Of a DNA stretch of 64,000 bases, positions 44,901 through 54,039 are shown one piece after another. The stretch covers positions 353,486 through 417,485 of the forward strand of contig NW_026111663.1 in assembly GCF_024679095.1 (NCBI RefSeq). The letters run 5' to 3'. Source of the stretch: Eriocheir sinensis (taxonomy: Eukaryota; Arthropoda; Malacostraca; Decapoda; Varunidae). Under the pieces are notes generated by a model, which ran no database searches, was not told the origin of the DNA, and worked only from the letters and a program-made list of their open reading frames with translations. How positions within the stretch are numbered: position 1 is the stretch's first letter; the number at the start of each line of letters is the position of its first letter. The translations under genes and the position numbers were made by a program.

Positions 44901-45270
44901 ACTTCTTGTTTCGTGACTTCTTGTTTCGTGACTTCTTGTTTCGTGACTTCTTGTTTCGTGACTTCTTGTTTCGTGACTTCTTGTCTTCTTGACTTCTTGT
45001 TTCGTGACTTCTTGTTTCGTGACTTCTTGTCTTCTTGACTTCTTGTCTTCTTGACTTCTTGTCTTCTTGACTTCTTGTCTTCTTGACTTCTTGTCTTCTT
45101 GACTTCTTGTCTTCTTGACTTCTAGTCTTCTTGACTTCTAGTCTTCTTGACTTCTTGTTTCTTGACTTCTTGTTTCGTGACTTCTTGTTTCGTGACTTCT
45201 TGTTTCTTGACTTCTTGTTTCTTGACTTCTTGTTTCTTGACTTCTTGTTTCTTGACTTCTTCTTTCGTGA
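38986..45270. repeat. 6.3-kb hierarchical satellite (30-, 16- and 15-bp units)
   Basis: Blocks in order: a 30-bp unit TTCTTTCGTGACTTCATGTT-type (38986-39350); a 16-bp unit TTCTTGGCTTCGTGAC (about 39365-41860); 8/16-bp units CTTCTTGACTTCTTGG and variants (41860-42840); CTTCTTGCCTTCTTGT (42850-43510); CTTCTTGACTTCTTGT (43510-43615); 15-bp CTTGTTTCGTGACTT or CTTGTTTCTTGACTT (43616-44985); and mixed 16/15-bp units to 45270. The plus strand has almost no A except in GAC. Every frame on one or other strand is open for long stretches (up to 550 codons at 41006-39354); these are artefacts of stop-free units. Confidence 0.97.
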
Positions 45271-45928
45271 CTTCTGGCTCGAGTCCTTCTTTCTTGATTT
45301 CTTGTAACTTGACGCTTCTGCTTGTCGCGAGTGAGTGGAGCTTTGTTCTCTTCTTGTTCTGTAGCTGCTCTGGAGGTGTTCTGCTGTTCTCTGGCTTGTG
45401 CTCCCTATTTTATACGCAGTCTTCGACGAGGATGAGGGAGGAGCTCGAAGGGTGATCGTAGGACCTACGAGGTGTGGCCTAGATCACTGTTTGCCCTTGG
45501 TTTGGCGTTTGTCCTGGCGTAGGCGGGGCTCAGGTACTTTTCGCGTCTCGTGGGTGGCTCTTCTGCTTCAGTGAGTTCCCACGGGGCCTTGTGATTTGTT
45601 GCTACTGTACGCTCAGCTTTCGTAGGTTCTTCGGAGCCTTGTGATTGGCTTCTAATAGCGTGACATAGCTGTGACACTCTGACGTTTCTTCCGCGAGGCT
45701 GGAGGCTAATTAGTATGCCCGACGCCGTAGGTGGAAAGGTCAGATTTGCGTTGTCCGTTCTCATTTTCCTCGCCTCGGAGTCAGGTGTCGCTGATGACTA
45801 ATGATGTTATGAGAGGTGTCACACACTACATCTTTCTTGCTGCGGTGTAGAGTGGCGCTGATGATTAATGACTTCTCTTATCGCTACTGTTTGTAACGCA
45901 TGGCCGCACTAATGGGCCGCTAACTGTC
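45271..45928. other. Non-coding stretch right of the satellite, possibly LTR-like
   Basis: Contains the candidate TATA box. Outside it, two ORF-sized frames (45147-45455 plus, 45764-45465 minus) lack recognisable domains. Confidence 0.35.
45407..45416 (-). promoter_or_regulatory. Candidate TATA box facing the satellite
   Basis: The minus strand reads GCGTATAAAATAGGGAGCAC, a strong TATA match, about 140 bp before the array. A GAGAACAGCAGAAC stretch about 30 bp downstream could be the start site. The layout resembles an LTR U3/R junction. No second LTR or target duplication was found. Confidence 0.45.
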
Positions 45929-46154
45929 TTAGCGAGAAGGGGTAGGGCTAGCGGCTTGATGGTCCAACAATGTTTTCATACTCACTTCGTCCTCGGGGAT
46001 ATAACGTCCGAGTCGCTGTAATAGTGGGGCGCTAATGTTGGTGATAAAGGAGGGCTGGCGACGAGGGACTGCTCCGCGTGGTATGTCGTCGTTTGGGTTA
46101 CCCGGATGGTTACCAAAGTTACCAAGAGGAGGGTTAGGGTTACCCGCAGGGTTA
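45929..46154 (-). CDS. Asn/Pro/Gly-rich ORF fragment, unknown
   Basis: Read on the minus strand from the LINE junction at about 46155, it gives GNPAGNPNPPLGNFGNHPGN and then FITNISAPLLQRLGRYIPED, ending at a stop at 45929-45931. The composition and the leucine-containing second half look protein-like. I do not recognise the family. It could be the end of a retroelement polyprotein preceding the LTR-like stretch, or chance. Confidence 0.3.
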
Positions 46155-47060
46155 CCACAGACGGAGCAGCTCGGGAGAGGGGTTTTCTTGTAACAAGAGA
46201 CCAGCACGTTCAGCTTCTTCCCTCGTCTCTTGAATGCGCGAATCTAGTGTCCAGGAGTGAGCGGCAGGGCGACGCTGGAGGTGTGGTCGTGAGACATACA
46301 GCCTGTGAAAGTCATGGGTGACAGAGACAAGATCGGAATATAACTGACTAGGCGAGGTAACGTTAAAAGTAGACAACATTTGGGTTATATAGGAGATAAA
46401 CGTTGGGCAATACTTAGGAGGCACATTGATTCGTAAGCGAGAGGCAGAATTGGTAGGCACAGAAGGCAGAGTATAACAAAACCGAAGGGCAACGTGGTCA
46501 GAGAACAAAGCCGGCACAGAGGAGCACTGGACCCGAGATGTTACCAAGCCAGAGGTGAGGACGTGATCCAGCGTACCACCCCGGGGGTGAGTGGCGCCCC
46601 CTGTGTCCCGGCGCGTCAGATGATGCCTTCGGATGTAAGACAAGAGACGTAGTCCAGGATAGTTTGTGGAGCCAGAACGATCACCTAAGTCGGGATGCCT
46701 GGCGTTGAAGTCTCCGAGATAAACCATACCCCGCACCGTAGGAGGTGGAAGAGTTGCAAGATGGAGCCGAGCAAGGGCAGAGTACACGTTACAGATCTGA
46801 AGGACGCCACCCTCAAGCGTGACTTCAAAGATTTGGAAGGTCATGTCAGGATCCGTAGAGGTGCGGAGCAGGCGGTGTGGTAAGGAACAATGGACATAAA
46901 TTAGGAGACCATTCCTTACCATATGGACGTATGGAACGTAGCCTGTGAGAGGAGGAGCTTGCCCAGCGGGGAACGGCCGACCTGGAAATGCTTCCTGGAG
47001 CAAAATAATCCCGAAAAACATAGGCCTTGAGTTGTGCAAGCATGGCGTAGTATGCCACAA
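46155..47060 (-). pseudogene. I-type LINE ORF2 N-terminus: APE endonuclease
   Basis: On the minus strand the frame encodes GIILLQEAFPG, GYVPYVHMVRNGLLIYVH, VYLGDFNARHPDLGDRSG (catalytic Asp/Asn), THPRGGTLDHVLTSG and ALFSDHVALRF (catalytic Asp/His), then a linker (TREEAERAGLLLQENPSPEL). It breaks off at 46155 before any RT domain. This is the order of the 5' half of ORF2 in I/R1-type LINEs. The RT and RNase H relic at 20055-22598 would be the natural complement, but contiguity cannot be shown. Confidence 0.75.
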
Positions 47061-47087
47061 ACATTATATGAAATTACCTCAAGAGAA

Positions 47088-47294
47088 TCAAGAGCGAAAT
47101 TGAGCCTTTAAGCGGGGAGACCGGTGAGCGGAGGCAGACGAACGACGTGAGGAAGACGGGCCAGGAGCAGGAGGCGACTCGTATAGCTTCTCGAGTCGAG
47201 AGACGACGGTGTCCATTTTCTCGGTGAGTGTGGCGACTGCGGAGACGACGGCCTGCTGAGCTTCTGTGGTGCCCTCGGCTCTCCTGCTCTTCAT
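47088..47294 (-). pseudogene. LINE ORF1 C-terminal coiled-coil-like piece
   Basis: Minus-strand TTEAQQAVVSAVATLTEKMD is heptad-like, followed by a Ser/Pro/Arg-rich tail. It lies between the ORF1 body (49830-48524) and the endonuclease, where the end of ORF1 is expected, but is separated from the ORF1 body by about 1.2 kb of unrelated DNA. Confidence 0.5.
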
Positions 47295-48523
47295 TTAAGG
47301 CACCACTGAGTGTGTGGGGGTTCGCAAGAAAACAAAACTAAAAACCGCGAAACCAATTCGCGGTGTGGAATGGAGTCTAAGGCAATCAAGAGAACGTTAA
47401 ATTACTCTGACAACCCTACTCTCTCCTCGTGTCTGTGTTAATGAAAAGAGAAAAAAAAAGAATTTTGGTAGTGTGTTAAGTATGACACGAAGGAGGAGGG
47501 AGTAAGGGTGACTCCTACAAGTGATTAACGTGGAGTATGGTTTAGGGAAGGGAGGAAACAAGCAGTGTTACATTATATGGTCTCGGTTTATTAGGACGCT
47601 GGGTATTTATAAATAATCTGCCACCCCTTGAAGAGGGGGTAGGGGGGGGGGGAAGGAAGACTATTTAACTCTCAACCTATCCTGTAACGGCGACGGGACA
47701 GCGAGTCGTAAAAGGGCCAAGGGCGACGGAGGCCTCTATAGTCACAACCCTGTCATTATTCTGTTATTACCAGTATGACAAGATAACGCAATACATACAA
47801 AAAAAGGGGGGAAAAAACATTTATAAATATATAGGCGACGGCAACACTCCCCTTCCTCCTACCAGTCACGAAACTCGCCTAGCGACACTCACATCAGCAC
47901 TTTTCCATACGTATCTTGATGCGTCACAGAGGCCACGAACGAGGGGAAGATCGCTAAAGCCCTCACAAACACAACGATTTGACACTCATCCTAACTAGTG
48001 TGTGTGTTGGGGAAAGAAATTAAAAGGTGCTTCCCAATAATTATGACTGAGGAGGAGGTGGTTACAGGCATTGAGGGATGGCTTATCTGCCGGCGAGGTG
48101 ATGTCTCATGGCTCCTGGGCTGGCTGCTCCATTCGCTGGGACGGCGAAGGTGCAGTGGACACCCACTGTTAGCTGTGAGCAGGGCGAAGGGTATCAGATG
48201 ACTACCCTTGTAACACTCATAAATCATCTGAACACTGTAATTTTAACTGGGAAGTTATATCCAGGGAGAACAGCGCCTACCTGTGAGCAGGGCGAAGGGT
48301 ATCAGATGACTACCTCGCCCAGCGCGGTGGAGGCGGGGGGTTACCTCGTGAAGGAGGAGGGGTAGAGAGAGCAACGGATAGAGTGAGAGGGGAGGCGTGC
48401 CGCTGATCGCCAGTTACCCTAACTAATAATTATGCAGGAAGGTTTTATTTCTATATCCTTCGACGACGGTGCGAACCGTTCTCGATAGGTTTGTAGAGGA
48501 AAATTAATGTCTAGACGTTATTT
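47295..48523. other. Probable insertion within the LINE ORF1
   Basis: About 1.2 kb of non-coding sequence splits the ORF1 coil. It contains a direct duplication of GAGCAGGGCGAAGGGTATCA about 106 bp apart (48175 and 48281) and a G-run (47640-47651). No terminal repeats were resolved. Confidence 0.4.
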
Positions 48524-49830
48524 GCTCGTTTTGGGGGCACTACACTTCAACCACGGTCGAGAGCTGGGAGGCAGTAGCTGTATGGGCGGTAACCAATCCG
48601 TCACTCCTGGCGTCAAGGGCGGCGAAACGATCCTCAAGAGCAGTGCATCGCGCCAGGAGGAAGCAACGGTCTTACCAAGTGCCAGGTCCTGTGGAGAGGC
48701 AGAGTCAGTGGGAAGAACAGACTGGTTAGATGGCGGCGGCGGAGGAAGTGGTGCCGCTGTCGAGGAGGCACGAGACGGGACCAGGCGTCGAGCACAGCCG
48801 TGCCACACGTTAACCCCCGGCTGAAGGCAGCGTGGGCACTTCCAGCGAGACACGTCCTTAGGAGGTAGGAGCTCGGAGGAAGTGGAAGCAGCTGGGAGAA
48901 TACTCACTCCTGACAGGGCACATCCTTGAGTCGTGATCGGCAGCACACCAGGCACACTTCGGTGAGGCAGAGCAATACCTGGAGATGTGACCAACACCCC
49001 AGCACCTGTAACACCAAGGCTGGTCATTGTGGAGTTTACGCACCTCATAGGGAGGAAGGCATGGAAGGAAATCGAAGGCGATAGTGGGTGGAGGCGAGTC
49101 AGGCAGGCTCCACACGACTACAATCCGGTTAATGGGTGAGCCATTCTGGAAGGAGCGTCTGGCAGAGTACACGCCAAGGTAACCTTCAGCAAGACGCGGG
49201 TCCACGTCAACCGGAACACGGGTGAGGATGTAGCTCGGGTATTTACGAGGCCTCTCGGGTGAGTCCTGAGGAATGAGTGGCAAAGACAGAAACTCACCAG
49301 CCTTGGCTCGCTCGATGATGTCCGTTCGCTGCCTCGAGATGTAGACGAACCTTGAGGTGACGGCAGCCATCTTGACCTCGGCCATATCCCGCTGAAATTG
49401 GAAGGCCTTGTTAACTTCGGACAGCCATCGCAGCTTCGTGTCGATAGACGGGTTCCCGGTGAAGGAGAGCTTGACGTAGGTGTGTCTGGGGACAAAAGCT
49501 GGGAGGTTAGCGGAAGGCCGGGAGGCGGCAGAGGTAGCAGCACCGAGAGGAGGCAGAGGAGCCACAGAAACAGTCTCGTCACCCGCCGGGGAAGCACTCT
49601 TGGGAGTTTTGGCCGCTGGACGCAGGCAGCCCAGTGGCTGGGTCGAGTGAATCATCAGCAGCAGGCCGTTTGGGGGCGGGAAGTTTCCCAGGTTGACGAG
49701 CGGACGACGGCAGAGGGGAGTCGTGCTTCTGCAGCTCGGGCCAGTGGTTCACCGTAGGCGAGTCATCGTCGTCAGACATGACCAGGTCATCCTCCAGGGA
49801 AGAACCAGCCCCCGACCCAGAGTACTCCAT
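48524..49830 (-). pseudogene. I-type LINE ORF1 (gag-like, CCHC zinc knuckles)
   Basis: The likely start is the ATG at 49830-49828 (MEYSGSGAGSSLEDDLVMSD). After one frameshift near 49600 comes a nucleic-acid-binding-like region (HTYVKLSFTGNPSIDTKLRW, about 49480), then two adjacent knuckles CYRCWGVGHISRYC and CAWCAADHDSRMC (about 49000-48915). After a second frameshift near 48880 comes CPRCLQPGVNVWHGC and finally LEDRFAALDARSDG near 48620. This domain order is typical of ORF1 proteins of I/Jockey-type LINEs, which coat LINE RNA. It is broken and non-functional as read. Confidence 0.75.
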
Positions 49831-49999
49831 CGAGGCAGGCGGCGCCTCGATGGGAAGCCAAACACGCACAGCAACAAGGGCTTGCTTGTACAGGCCCCGA
49901 CTCCAGCAGACGTTAGCCGAGTAAGCAGTCTTGAAGTCTCTGAACACTGCAGATATGCAGGAGGAGCGGAGCGTCCGTACCCAACCAAGGCTGAGGCAG

Positions 50000-50190
50000 G
50001 ACTGTTCTATGACAGTTGAGGATGATACTCAGTGGAAATAAGGCCACTATTTTTATTTTACCAGGCAAAGTTGATTTACATGTACACCCATTCTATGATA
50101 GTTGAAGATGTTACTCTGTGGAAATAAGGACAGTATTTTATTTTTCTTACCTAAGCACATAGTTAACCTATATGTACAGACGTCAAAAAA
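50000..50190. repeat. About 88-bp repeat, two units (also at 19723-19835)
   Basis: Same TGTACACCCATTCTATGATA and GTGGAAATAAGG motifs as at 19.7 kb. Confidence 0.7.
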
Positions 50191-50308
50191 AGTATCGGTG
50201 CACAGGGGGTGCGATGCCTACAGCAAACATTCGAGCATCCGCTGATATTGTGGGAGGGTTGGCATGCCTGACCGTGGCTTGTTCGTAAGATTCGAACCAC
50301 ACAGCGAT

Positions 50309-53181
50309 TTTTTTTTTTTTTTTTTTTTTTTTACAACAAAGGAGGCAGCTCAAGGGCACAGAAAAAAAAACAATAATAAAAAAGCCCGCTAATCGCTGCT
50401 CCCATAAAAGAACCAGAAGAGGTGGCCAAAAGCAAGGTCAAATTCGGGAGGAGAGGTGTCCTGATACCCTCCTCTTGAAAGAGTTCAAGTCGTAGGCAGG
50501 AGGAAATACAGATGAAGGAAGATTGTTCCAGAGTTTACCAGTATGAGGGATGAAAGAGTGAAGATGTTGGTTAACTCTTGCATAAGGGGTTTGGACAGTA
50601 TAGGGATGAGCATGAGTAGAAAGTAGTGTGCAGCGGGGCCGTGGGAGGGGGGGAGGCATGCAGTTAGCAAGTTCAGAAGAGCAGTCAGCGTGGAAATATC
50701 GATAGAAGATAGAAAGAGAGGCAACATCGCGGCGGAATTTAAGAGGTAGAAGACTGTCAGTAGGAGGATGAGAGCTGATGAGACGAAGAGCCTTAGCCTC
50801 CACTCTGTCCAGAAGAGCTGTGTGGGTGGAGCCCCCCACACGTGAGATACATACTCCATACGAGGGCGGACAAGGCCCCTGTATATGGATAGCAACTGCG
50901 CGGGGAAGAAGAACTGGCGGAGACGATACAGAACGCCCAACCTCGAGGAAGCTGATTTAGCGAGAGAGGAGATATGAAGTTTCCAGTTGAGATTTTGAGT
51001 TAAGGATCGACCGAGGATGTTTAGTGTTGAAGAAGGTGACAGCAGAGTGTTGTCGAAGAATAGGGGATAGGTGTTTGGAAGATTGTGTCGAGTTGATAGG
51101 TGGAGAAATTGAGTTTTTGAGGCATTGAAGGACACCAGGTTCCTTCTGCCCCAATCGGAAATGATAGCAAGGTCTGATGTTAAGCGTTCTGCAGCCTCTA
51201 ATCTGGAGTCGTGTACTTCCTGTTTTGATGGTCTTCGATTGAAAGAAGTTGACTAATGCAGAGTGGAGTCGTCGGCGTATGAGTGGACAGGACAGTTTGT
51301 TATGGAAAGAAGATCATTGATGAATAACAGGAAGAGAGTGGGTGATAGGACAGAGCCCTGTGGAACGCCACTGTTGATAGGTTTAGGGGAAGAGCAGTGA
51401 CCGTCTACCACCGCAGAGATAGAACGGCCAGAAAGGAAACTGGAGATAAAGGAACAGAGAGAGGGATAGAATCCGAAAGGTGGCAGTTTAGAAAGCAAAG
51501 ACTGGTGCCAGACTCTATCGAACGCTTTCGATATGTCTAGCGCAACAGAGAAAGTTTCACCGAAACTGCTAAGAGAGGATGACCAAGAGTCAGTTAAGAG
51601 AGCAAGAAGATCGCCAGTAGAACGCCCCTTACGGAATCCATACTGGCGATCAGATAGAAGATTAGAAGTGGAAAGGTGCTTTTGAATCTTCCGGTTAAGG
51701 ATTGATTGAAAAGCTTTATACAGACATGAAAGTAAAGCTATTGGGCGGTAGTTTGAGGGACTGGAGCGGTCACCCTTCTTGGGCACAGGCTGTACAAAGG
51801 CATACTTCCAGCAGGAAGGAAAGATAGATGTTGATAGGCAGAGACGAAAGAGTTTGACCAGGCAGGGTGTCAGCACAGAAGTACAGTTTTTAAGGACAAT
51901 AGGAGGCAATCCATCAGGTCCATAAGCCTTCTGAGAGTTGAGGCCAGAGAGGGCATAGAAAACATCATTAGGAAGAATCTTAATAACAGGCATAAAGGAG
52001 TCAGAGGGGGGATGAGTAGGAGGAATATGCCCAGAATCGTCCAAAGTGGAGTTCTTACAGAAAGTTTGAGCGAAGAGTTCAGCCTTAGAGACAGATGAGA
52101 CGGCAGTGCTGCCGTCAGGGTTAAGGAGAGGAGGGAAAGAGGAAGAAGTGAAATTGGAGGAGATATTTTTGGCTAGATGCCAGAAGTCACGGGAAGAATT
52201 AGAAGAAGCAAGGTGTTGACATTTTCTATTTATGAAAGAAGTTTTTGTAAGTCGGAGAATAGATTTGGCACGATTCCGGGCTGAAATGTATAGATCAAAG
52301 TTAGTGGGAGTTCGAAGGTTCTGGAACCTTTTGTGAGCTGCCTCTCTATCTTTAATAGCACGAGAACAAGCATGATTAAACCAAGGCTTTTTAGCATGAG
52401 GAGTAGAGACAGTACGTGGAATGTATGCCTCCATTTCAGAGATAATCACCTCTGTGATGCAGAGCACATACAGAGGGGTCTCTCTCCTGGAAGCAGTAAT
52501 CATTCCACGGGAAATCGGAAAAGTACATCCTCAGGTCGTCCCACCGAGCTGAAGCAAAATGCCAGAAGCATCGCCTCCTCGGTGGGTCCAGAGGATGTAC
52601 AGGAGCGATAGGACAGGATACAGAAATAAGGTTATGATCGGAGGAGCCCAACGGAGAGAACAGTTTGACAGAGTAAGCAGAAGGATTAGAGGTAAGGAAG
52701 AGGTCTAGAATGTTGGGCCTGTCTCCAAGACGGTAGGGAATACGAATAGGGTGCTGAACCAACTGCTCTAGGTCGTTGAGGAGAGCAAAGTTGTAGGCTT
52801 GTTCACCAGGCTGGTCAGTGAAAGAGGATGAAAGCCAAAGCTGGTGGTGAACATTGAAATCTCCCAAGATGGAGATTTCAGCGACGGGAGAGTGGGTCAA
52901 GATGCGTTCCACTAGAGTTCAAATAGTTAAAGAGTTTTACATAGTTAGTAGAGTTAGGTGAGAGATAAACATCACAGATGTATTTAGTAATAGAATGACA
53001 ATGAAGTCTTAGCCAGATGGTGGAAAATTCAGAAGAGTCAAGGTCGTGGGCACGAGAGCAAGTGATGTCGTTGCGCACGTAGGCGCAACATCCAGCTTTG
53101 GATTGAAAATTAGGATAGAGATAGTAGGAGGGAACAGAGTAGAGATTGCTGTCAGTAGCCTCAAAAACCTGTGTTTCGGTG
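50309..53181 (-). pseudogene. LINE copy B: endonuclease-RT, 5'-truncated
   Basis: Same family as copy A. A T-run at 50309-50331 is its poly-A tail. Moving 5' on the minus strand are the C-terminal region (50438-50839 and 50485-51135), the RT (51253-52503 with [37 protein letters not shown]) and the endonuclease (52912-52436 with GDFNVHH). Lesions relative to copy A: Tyr-to-TAG at 51253-51255, frameshifts near 50835 (G-run), 52455 and 52910, and loss of the 5' end at 53181, where a Tc1-like relic begins. It is very similar to copy A over its length, which suggests recent spread of the family. Confidence 0.9.
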
Positions 53182-53467
53182 TTTCATAACTTAGATCCAG
53201 AAACATTTCAAAAACTGACAGGAAGTTTACGTGGTTATCTTCGTATCATGGTCATGCCAATCAACATGGAAACATCACAGGCGACACGAGGGGCTGTCGT
53301 AGCCCTCCATGCTAGGGGTGTCACCATTACTGCATGATATTGCCCGTCAGCTTCATATTCACCGGAACACAGCAGCACGGTGGATTCGGCGGCACGCAGA
53401 CACAGGTGCTACAGACGACATGCCGCGAGTCAGGCGCCCACGTTGCACCACCGCAGCCGAAGACCAG

Positions 53468-53681
53468 GTTAATTGTTTGTTTTTGGTGATATAATACAGT
53501 CTGTAATAGAATATTACAGTCTGTAGTATAATACTACAGTCTGTAATATTAGATAATGTGGATAATAACAGGTGGACTATAACTGGATACGGTAATATAT
53601 GTTGTAATACAATGATATCCCGTGTTACTGTTCACCAAATACCATACCATAAGAATTGTGTGTTTGTGGTTTTATATCTAG
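53468..53681 (+). other. Possible intron or small insertion in the Tc1 relic
   Basis: CAG/GTTAAT at the left and TATATCTAG/GCC at the right bracket 214 bp. Removing it leaves the protein in frame. It contains the repeated palindromic motif TACAGTCTGTAATA. Tc1 transposases usually lack introns, so a small insertion is equally plausible. Confidence 0.4.
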
Positions 53682-53847
53682 GCCATAAATAACGCCATCG
53701 ATGATGACCCATTCACACCTGCTGTCGACATTCGCCGTGACCGGGTCTGCAGTGCAGAACGCAAACCATACGCAACAGGCTTCACAGCAGGGATTGCCGA
53801 GTTCGCAGACCAGCCACAAAGCAGAAACTAAGCGAGCGTAACATGGA

Positions 53848-53954
53848 CAGTGTTGCCAACTCATATTATTTTTTCCCGCTAGTCGGATGCAAAATCCCGC
53901 TAGATTTTGGCAGAAACCCGCCAGAAGTATTTCAGTGTTACGAGTATATATATG

Positions 53955-54039
<85 letters not shown>

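Noticed and set aside
42809..45038. Several 227-286 codon Leu/Phe/Cys/Ser-rich ORFs on the plus strand
   Set aside because: Multiple frames of the same satellite are open at once. Membrane-protein-like composition is a by-product of CTT/TTC repeats.
38986..45270. CRISPR-like direct repeats
   Set aside because: No unique spacers between units; this is ordinary satellite DNA in a eukaryotic genome.
46110..46155. Telomere-like GGGTTAGGGTTACC sequence
   Set aside because: Only one or two irregular units, and it lies inside the Asn/Pro-rich reading frame.
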